Assembly: GCF_000413855.1 (NCBI RefSeq)
Contig: NZ_ATGG01000016.1
Location: 101,855-165,854, forward strand
Length of the DNA stretch: 64,000 bases
Direction: 5' to 3'
Origin: Acinetobacter gyllenbergii CIP 110306 = MTCC 11365
GTDB lineage: Bacteria; Pseudomonadota; Gammaproteobacteria; Pseudomonadales; Moraxellaceae
Part shown: in pieces, positions 63,839 through 64,000 of the stretch
How positions within the stretch are numbered: the stretch's first letter is position 1
Layout of the letters: the number at the start of each line of letters is the position of its first letter
Translations under genes and position numbers: made by a program
The notes under the pieces: model-generated
Seen by the model: the letters and a program-made list of their open reading frames with translations, nothing else
Databases searched by the model: none
Told to the model about the DNA's origin: nothing

Positions 63839-64000
63839 ATGAAGGATCAAAGCCGAGAGTCAATGGAGTTTGACGTAGTGATCGTTGGCGCAGGACCTTC
63901 GGGTTTATCTGCTGCGATTAAAATTCGTCAATTAGCGATTGAAAACAACCTGCCTGATCTTTCTGTTTGTGTTGTTGAAAAAGGCTCTGAAGTAGGTGCG
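63839..64000 (+). CDS. electron-transfer flavoprotein:ubiquinone oxidoreductase, N-terminus only
   Basis: Fifty-four codons run off the right edge. MEFDVVIVGAGPSGLSAAIK is the FAD-binding motif of ETF-ubiquinone oxidoreductase, and VCVVEKGSEVGA is likewise typical of it. The complete protein of this family is near 550-570 residues. It passes electrons from ETF, reduced by acyl-CoA dehydrogenases, to membrane ubiquinone. ATG 63839 gives a nine-residue leader before MEFDV; ATG 63863 is the alternative. The IclR-type palindrome just upstream ties it to the diacid genes, which have two acyl-CoA dehydrogenases. Confidence 0.82.
   Translation, partial: MKDQSRESMEFDVVIVGAGPSGLSAAIKIRQLAIENNLPDLSVCVVEKGSEVGA

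Noticed and set aside
1..64000. Mobile elements, CRISPR arrays, tRNA or rRNA genes
   Set aside because: No transposase, integrase, regularly spaced repeats, or cloverleaf or ribosomal sequence was seen on either strand by eye.

Overview
The window reads as a chromosomal segment of an Acinetobacter-type gammaproteobacterium. The composition is AT-rich, and the gene content is typical of that genus: DcaP-type porins, AAHS-family transporters, a leucine/isovalerate (liu) operon, and a dca gene order (A-K-I-J-P beside E-C-H-F) that I recall from the dicarboxylic-acid genes of Acinetobacter ADP1. Almost every gene is catabolic. No tRNA, rRNA, CRISPR array, insertion sequence or phage gene was found. 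An aldehyde dehydrogenase is cut by the left edge and an ETF-ubiquinone oxidoreductase by the right edge.

Region 1 (1-21 kb) is an omega-amino-acid / semialdehyde island. Three class III aminotransferases each sit beside an aldehyde dehydrogenase: 1458-2858 with 1-1250, gabT with gabD (11095-12405 and 9650-11098), and a beta-alanine-type aminotransferase with a CoA-acylating semialdehyde dehydrogenase (18762-20138 and 17138-18700). With them lie an M20-family amidase/carbamoylase, a secreted amidohydrolase, a TorF-type porin, a GabP-like permease, an EamA exporter with a divergent Lrp regulator, a MocR/GabR-type regulator and a LysR regulator. A 24-bp-spaced direct repeat (CGAGNNCCA ... NNCCA) occurs upstream of four transcription units, including the regulator's own start. 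This defines a probable MocR regulon. A trypsin-like protease gene between two of these units is broken by two frameshifts and a stop, while the lipoprotein gene overlapping its end is intact.

Region 2 (21-28.5 kb) holds an AAHS transporter with a DcaP-like porin, a methyltransferase with biotin synthase, an acyl-CoA synthetase and a TetR regulator. Region 3 (28.6-35.2 kb) is the liuABCDE operon taking isovaleryl-CoA to acetoacetate and acetyl-CoA. It includes biotin-dependent methylcrotonyl-CoA carboxylase, so the nearby bioB is suggestive.

Region 4 (35.4-45.3 kb) has a fused indolepyruvate:ferredoxin oxidoreductase with a divergent LysR gene. Next come a four-gene operon of unknown substrate (acyl-CoA dehydrogenase, enoyl-CoA hydratase-like, class II aldolase, 2-hydroxyacid dehydrogenase) and a divergent hotdog thioesterase.

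Region 5 (45.3-64 kb) is a dicarboxylate beta-oxidation island. The dcaAKIJP-type operon plus an extra MFS gene runs leftward, and the dcaECHF-type operon runs rightward. Beyond them is a second, paralogous set: two IclR regulators, a second acyl-CoA dehydrogenase, a second AAHS transporter, a second MFS exporter-like protein, and a CaiB-type CoA-transferase in place of the two-subunit CoA-transferase. A palindrome TTTCGC-N3-GCGAAA or a close variant recurs at six promoters in this region, including that of ETF-ubiquinone oxidoreductase, the electron acceptor for acyl-CoA dehydrogenases. This suggests one or two IclR proteins coordinate the whole block.
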